32,122 nucleotides of DNA from Streptosporangiaceae bacterium (GTDB taxonomy: Bacteria > Actinomycetota > Actinomycetes > Streptosporangiales > Streptosporangiaceae). The stretch lies in assembly GCA_030041135.1 (NCBI GenBank), contig JASHOL010000202.1, positions 1 to 32,122 of the forward strand, written 5' to 3'. Numbering within the stretch: the stretch's first letter is position 1; each line of letters starts with the position of its first letter. Shown here one piece after another: positions 29,272 through 32,122 of the stretch. The position numbers and the translations under genes were made by a program. The notes under the pieces were generated by a model that made no database searches, was not told the DNA's origin, and was given only the letters and a program-made list of their open reading frames with translations.

Positions 29272-30738
29272 CGCCGCCGGCTCAGCCGGTTCAGCCGGCG
29301 CGACGTCAATGTGGATGAGGCCCACGTCGAGCACCCGCTGCGGGTCAGCGACGTACAGGTAGATCAGGTAGCCGAGCCCTATCACCATCCACACCGCGAT
29401 GGCGGGCCCCATGTAGGAAAGCGGCGCGGGCAGCGGAGTGATCCAGCTGACGCCCGCGATCTTGATGCCAGCGCCAGCGCACCACGCCGGCACGAATGCG
29501 GCGATGCCCAGCACCGGGATCACGATCTGCGACAGGACGTTCAGCTTGTGGTCGCGGCTGCGCGAGAAGAACCCGATGCAAGCCGCGTTCATGACGATGT
29601 AGACCGCGACGATCAGGATCACCAGCGCGGTTCCGACCATGTCGAACGCCTCGATGGGGCCGTAGTGGAGGCCGAGACCGAGCATGACCGCCAGTGAGAT
29701 CGCGGTGCCGAGGGAAATGGCGTTGACCGGCGACCGGTGCCTGGCGCTGACGACCCCGAGCAGCGCGGGGAAGGCCCTGATCCGGCCCATCGCGAACGCG
29801 GTCCTGCTGGAGACGTTCACGCCCGCGTTGGAATTGGCGAGGGTGGAGTTGACGATCGCGAGGAAGACGAGAATCCAGAACAGGCCGTAGAAAGACCGGG
29901 CCAGCCCCTCCCACGAGGCTTTGCCGCTGCTGGTAAAGCTGGCGAACCCTGACGGCCCGAAGGCGACGTCCGCCGCGTAGGTGGTGAACACGTACAGCGC
30001 GCCAATCAGCAGAGTGGCCAGCAGGACCGCGAGCTGGATGGTCCGCCGAGGGTTGCGCGCCTCCTCGGCCAGCGGCGCGGCGCCCTCGAAACCGCCGAAC
30101 GCGAGGATGCTGAATACTGATCCGGCGATGACGCCGGACAGCCCGTGGAACGAAGACGGCGTGTACTTGGTGGTGAACACCGACAGCGTGTTGTGCCCGC
30201 CGGCGTGGAACACCAGCAGGATGCCCATGATCAAGAATATGGCGATTTCGAAGACGCCGAGAATGGTGCCGAACCTGGTCGAGGTCCTGATGCCGAAATA
30301 GCCCGTCAGGAAGATGATGAGCAGGCCGAGTATCGACCACGGCCACCACAGGTTCGCCGGGTAGCCGGATATCTCGAAGTTCAGCGTCCCGGCGACGGTG
30401 AAGCCAAGCTGCAGGAGCACCAGCGGCGGGATCAGCCAGCCGACCATGCTGTAAGCCCAGGCGCTGAGAAACCCCAGCGAGGGATGCAGACCTCGCGCGG
30501 CGTAAGTCGCCATCGATCCCGACGACGGCAACTCACGGGCTAGCTGGCCGATGCTCCACGCCGAGAACAGGCACGCGATCAGCGCGAACACCACAGCCAA
30601 CGGCAGCGCGCCGCCAGCGAACGCGACCCCGGCCGGTATGGATGCCGCGATCGCGGCTCCTGGTGCCATGTCGGTGATGCTCTGGAACAGGACCTCGCGC
30701 AGCCCGACTGCGTCACGCCTGAGCCCGGTGTCGCTCAT
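29257..30738 (-). CDS. APC-superfamily amino-acid/polyamine permease
   Basis: A 493-residue membrane protein with about 12 hydrophobic segments. The first helix contains the unwound-helix motif SITDMAPGAAIAASIPAGVAF (about 20-40), as in LeuT-fold amino-acid permeases. The central FGGFEGAAPLAEEARNPRRTI is the APC signature of helices 6-7. It imports an amino acid, amine or similar cation using a proton or sodium gradient. Two ATGs follow AGGAG; the second (30738) has the better spacing. Convergent with the amidohydrolase gene by 15 bp. Together with the peptide-type ABC importer it suggests that the island's substrates contain amino or amide groups, but ligand specificity is not visible. Confidence 0.92.
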   Translation of the reverse strand: MSDTGLRRDAVGLREVLFQSITDMAPGAAIAASIPAGVAFAGGALPLAVVFALIACLFSAWSIGQLARELPSSGSMATYAARGLHPSLGFLSAWAYSMVGWLIPPLVLLQLGFTVAGTLNFEISGYPANLWWPWSILGLLIIFLTGYFGIRTSTRFGTILGVFEIAIFLIMGILLVFHAGGHNTLSVFTTKYTPSSFHGLSGVIAGSVFSILAFGGFEGAAPLAEEARNPRRTIQLAVLLATLLIGALYVFTTYAADVAFGPSGFASFTSSGKASWEGLARSFYGLFWILVFLAIVNSTLANSNAGVNVSSRTAFAMGRIRAFPALLGVVSARHRSPVNAISLGTAISLAVMLGLGLHYGPIEAFDMVGTALVILIVAVYIVMNAACIGFFSRSRDHKLNVLSQIVIPVLGIAAFVPAWCAGAGIKIAGVSWITPLPAPLSYMGPAIAVWMVIGLGYLIYLYVADPQRVLDVGLIHIDVAPAEPAEPAASGVS

Positions 30739-30783
30739 CATCGCTCCTGGGTGAGGAGGATTTGGGCAGATCATGTCACCTTC

Positions 30784-30803
30784 GGATGGTCGTGTCACCA
30801 TCC
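30784..30803. promoter_or_regulatory. 7-6-7 inverted repeat between the permease and sigma-factor genes
   Basis: GGATGGT and ACCATCC flank CGTGTC, a perfect repeat with the same geometry as the one at 16820-16839 but different arms. It lies 46 bp upstream of the permease start and about 180 bp upstream of the sigma-factor start. TGTCACC occurs twice (30775-30781 and 30793-30799). A regulator site or a hairpin in the permease leader are both possible. Confidence 0.45.
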
Positions 30804-30983
30804 TGATCGCGGCCAGCTCCCGGCCCCGACATGCCAGGCCGTGCCAGGCTCGTCCACTACGCCGCCGCTGGGCTGAAGCACATGGCGCTCGCGAGGTTCA
30901 ATTTCTGGCCGGGCGCGCTCAACCTCCGGCGGTCGGCGGGACTTATACAGGTGAAGGCGAGTACAGGGCCACTGGAGGTGCGG

Positions 30984-31553
30984 ATGGACTGGGCCAGGCA
31001 CACGGCCGTGGAGCGCGAGTTTGACTGCTTCGCGGCCGAAGTGTCCGACCCGCTGCTCCGCGCCGGCCACCTCATGACCGGCGACGCCGGCGACGCCGAG
31101 GACTTGGTCCAGGAAACGCTGCTGAGGGTCGCGCGGCGGTGGAAGCGGGTCCGGGTCATGGATCACCCGGCCGCTTATGCTCGCAGGGTCTTGGTCAACC
31201 TCGTGCTGCACGACGCCGACCGCCGTAGCCGGCAGCGGACCGAGCTGTGGCCGCAAGATAGCTCGGCCGAAGCCGCCGACGAGGGCGCGGCACGGGCCCT
31301 GCTTGAGGTCGATGACCTAGCCGAGTTCCGCTGGGCGCTGGCGCAGCTGCCCGCGCGCCAGCGGGCCGTACTGGTGCTGCGCTACTGGGCTGACCTGCCG
31401 GTGGCCGAAGTCGCTGACATCCTCGGCTGCTCGGAGGGGACGGTCAAGAGCACAGCGTCCAGGGCGGCGGCCCGCCTGGCCGGGACGCTCGCGCACGGCG
31501 CTCCGCCAGATTGCCGAACCCGCCGCTCCGCGACCGCGAAGGGGACCATCTGA
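30984..31553 (+). CDS. SigE-family ECF RNA polymerase sigma factor
   Basis: A 189-residue group 4 sigma factor. Region 2 (about 18-80) contains GDAEDLVQETLLRVARRWKR and HPAAYARRVLVNL; region 4 (about 115-170) contains LAQLPARQRAVLVLRYWADL and VAEVADILGCSEGTVKSTASRA, the helix-turn-helix that reads the -35 box. The start is ATG 30984 with GGAGGTG 5 bp upstream; the open frame from 30831 lacks such a site and its first 50 residues are not sigma-like. The TGA overlaps the ATG of the next gene by one base (TGATG), so the two are coupled, as is usual for an ECF sigma factor and its membrane partner. Target promoters cannot be read from here. Confidence 0.93.
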   Translation: MDWARHTAVEREFDCFAAEVSDPLLRAGHLMTGDAGDAEDLVQETLLRVARRWKRVRVMDHPAAYARRVLVNLVLHDADRRSRQRTELWPQDSSAEAADEGAARALLEVDDLAEFRWALAQLPARQRAVLVLRYWADLPVAEVADILGCSEGTVKSTASRAAARLAGTLAHGAPPDCRTRRSATAKGTI

Positions 31554-32122
31554 TGCCGACCGAGGAACTTGAGAACGCGCTGCGCAGCGTGCTTGCCCAG
31601 GCGGCTGCCGACATCCCGGACGCCGAGCAGGAGCGCCAGCGGCTGCTGCAGCGCGACTACCGGCCTGGTGCCGGTCGCCGGAAGCTCGGTCCGGGCATCA
31701 CCGCCGCCATGGCGGCGGCAGCGGTCGTGCTTGGCCTCGGCCTGGCCGGGGTCTTCGGCTCGGCCCGCGCCGACGGCGCCCGCTCCATCCAGACCACGGC
31801 CTTCACGCTGGTCAAGCACGCGAACGGCACGGCGACGCTGACCATCAACATGGGCGTCGTTACTGAACCAGGCATCCTGCAGCGCGACCTGCGGCGAGAC
31901 GGGATCCCGGCGCTGGTCACGGCCAACAGCTTCTGCAATTCGCGGTCCAGCGCCGGCAGCCTGGGGGCAGTCTTGCTGGCGGGACCAACATCGGTCGGGC
32001 CGGGGCCAAAACCACTGCGACGCATGATCATCAACACGGCGGCCATGCCCTCGGGCACGGAGCTGAGCTTCGGCTACTTCCGGCGTTCCTCGGGCCAGAC
32101 GACCATCATCGCGCTCATCGAC
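31553..32122 (+). CDS. Membrane-anchored protein cotranscribed with the ECF sigma factor (3' end outside window)
   Basis: The frame begins at ATG 31553 with AAGGGGA upstream and stays open to the window edge (190 codons seen). The N-terminal cytoplasmic part (about 1-43, PTEELENALRSVLAQAAADI then a basic stretch) is followed by one hydrophobic segment ITAAMAAAAVVLGLGLAGVFG (about 44-64) and an external domain rich in Ala/Thr/Gly (TTAFTLVKHANGTATLTINM). Such single-pass proteins often follow SigE-family genes in actinobacteria and may hold or sense for the sigma factor. No zinc-finger anti-sigma HxxxCxxC motif is visible in the short cytoplasmic part, so the anti-sigma role is unproven. Confidence 0.75.
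   Translation, partial: MPTEELENALRSVLAQAAADIPDAEQERQRLLQRDYRPGAGRRKLGPGITAAMAAAAVVLGLGLAGVFGSARADGARSIQTTAFTLVKHANGTATLTINMGVVTEPGILQRDLRRDGIPALVTANSFCNSRSSAGSLGAVLLAGPTSVGPGPKPLRRMIINTAAMPSGTELSFGYFRRSSGQTTIIALID

Overview
The window comes from a high-GC actinobacterium. Codons favour G/C at third positions, GTG and TTG starts are common, and the gene families are typical of soil Actinomycetota: two NDMA-type (mycofactocin-associated) zinc alcohol dehydrogenases, a luciferase-like F420/FMN oxidoreductase, an IclR regulator, a SigE-type ECF sigma factor and a secreted GH5 enzyme with a ricin-type lectin tail. The genus cannot be fixed from sequence alone. No rRNA, tRNA, CRISPR array or intact mobile element was found.

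Layout. (1) 1-1545 is a decayed margin: the C-terminal end of a MetE-like methyltransferase runs without a stop into a frameshifted, truncated metK start, followed by a stretch without genes and a small lower-GC TPR protein. (2) 1546-5820, minus strand: a LigW/gamma-resorcylate-type decarboxylase and acetoacetyl-CoA synthetase (22 nt apart), with purU upstream. (3) 6433-8013, plus strand: a lone secreted GH5-CBM13 glycosidase with a strong hairpin after it. (4) 8014-8820: gene debris, including the C-terminus of an acyl-CoA dehydrogenase and a frameshifted unknown ORF. (5) 8824-16722, minus strand: a seven-gene operon with a solute-binding lipoprotein, two permeases and two ATPases of a Dpp/Opp-type importer, then a stand-alone MetE-like zinc methyltransferase and an SDR. 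(6) 17158-18030, plus strand: an IclR regulator divergent from the importer. (7) 18014-26635, minus strand: an eight-gene operon, NDMA-ADH / ALDH / LLM oxidoreductase / NDMA-ADH / UGSC-family protein / its conserved partner / third zinc ADH / ACMSD-like amidohydrolase, with 1-4 nt overlaps or short gaps at every junction. (8) 26934-29271, plus strand: divergent scoAB-type CoA-transferase plus another amidohydrolase. (9) 29257-30738, minus strand: an APC amino-acid/amine permease. (10) 30984 to the end, plus strand: an ECF sigma factor overlapping a membrane-anchored partner that runs off the window.

Interpretation. Regions 5-9 look like a regulated catabolic island. An imported peptide- or amine-like solute would be oxidised through alcohol and aldehyde to acid, activated by CoA transfer, and trimmed by metal-dependent decarboxylases or hydrolases of the PF04909 type. 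The substrate is unknown. The least described part is the two-gene UGSC module (a Cys-Gly-Ser-Cys protein and its roughly 370-residue partner) inside an operon of mycofactocin-type dehydrogenases. Palindromes in the two divergent promoter regions, and one 12-bp word shared between them, suggest a common regulator, with the IclR protein as the obvious candidate.
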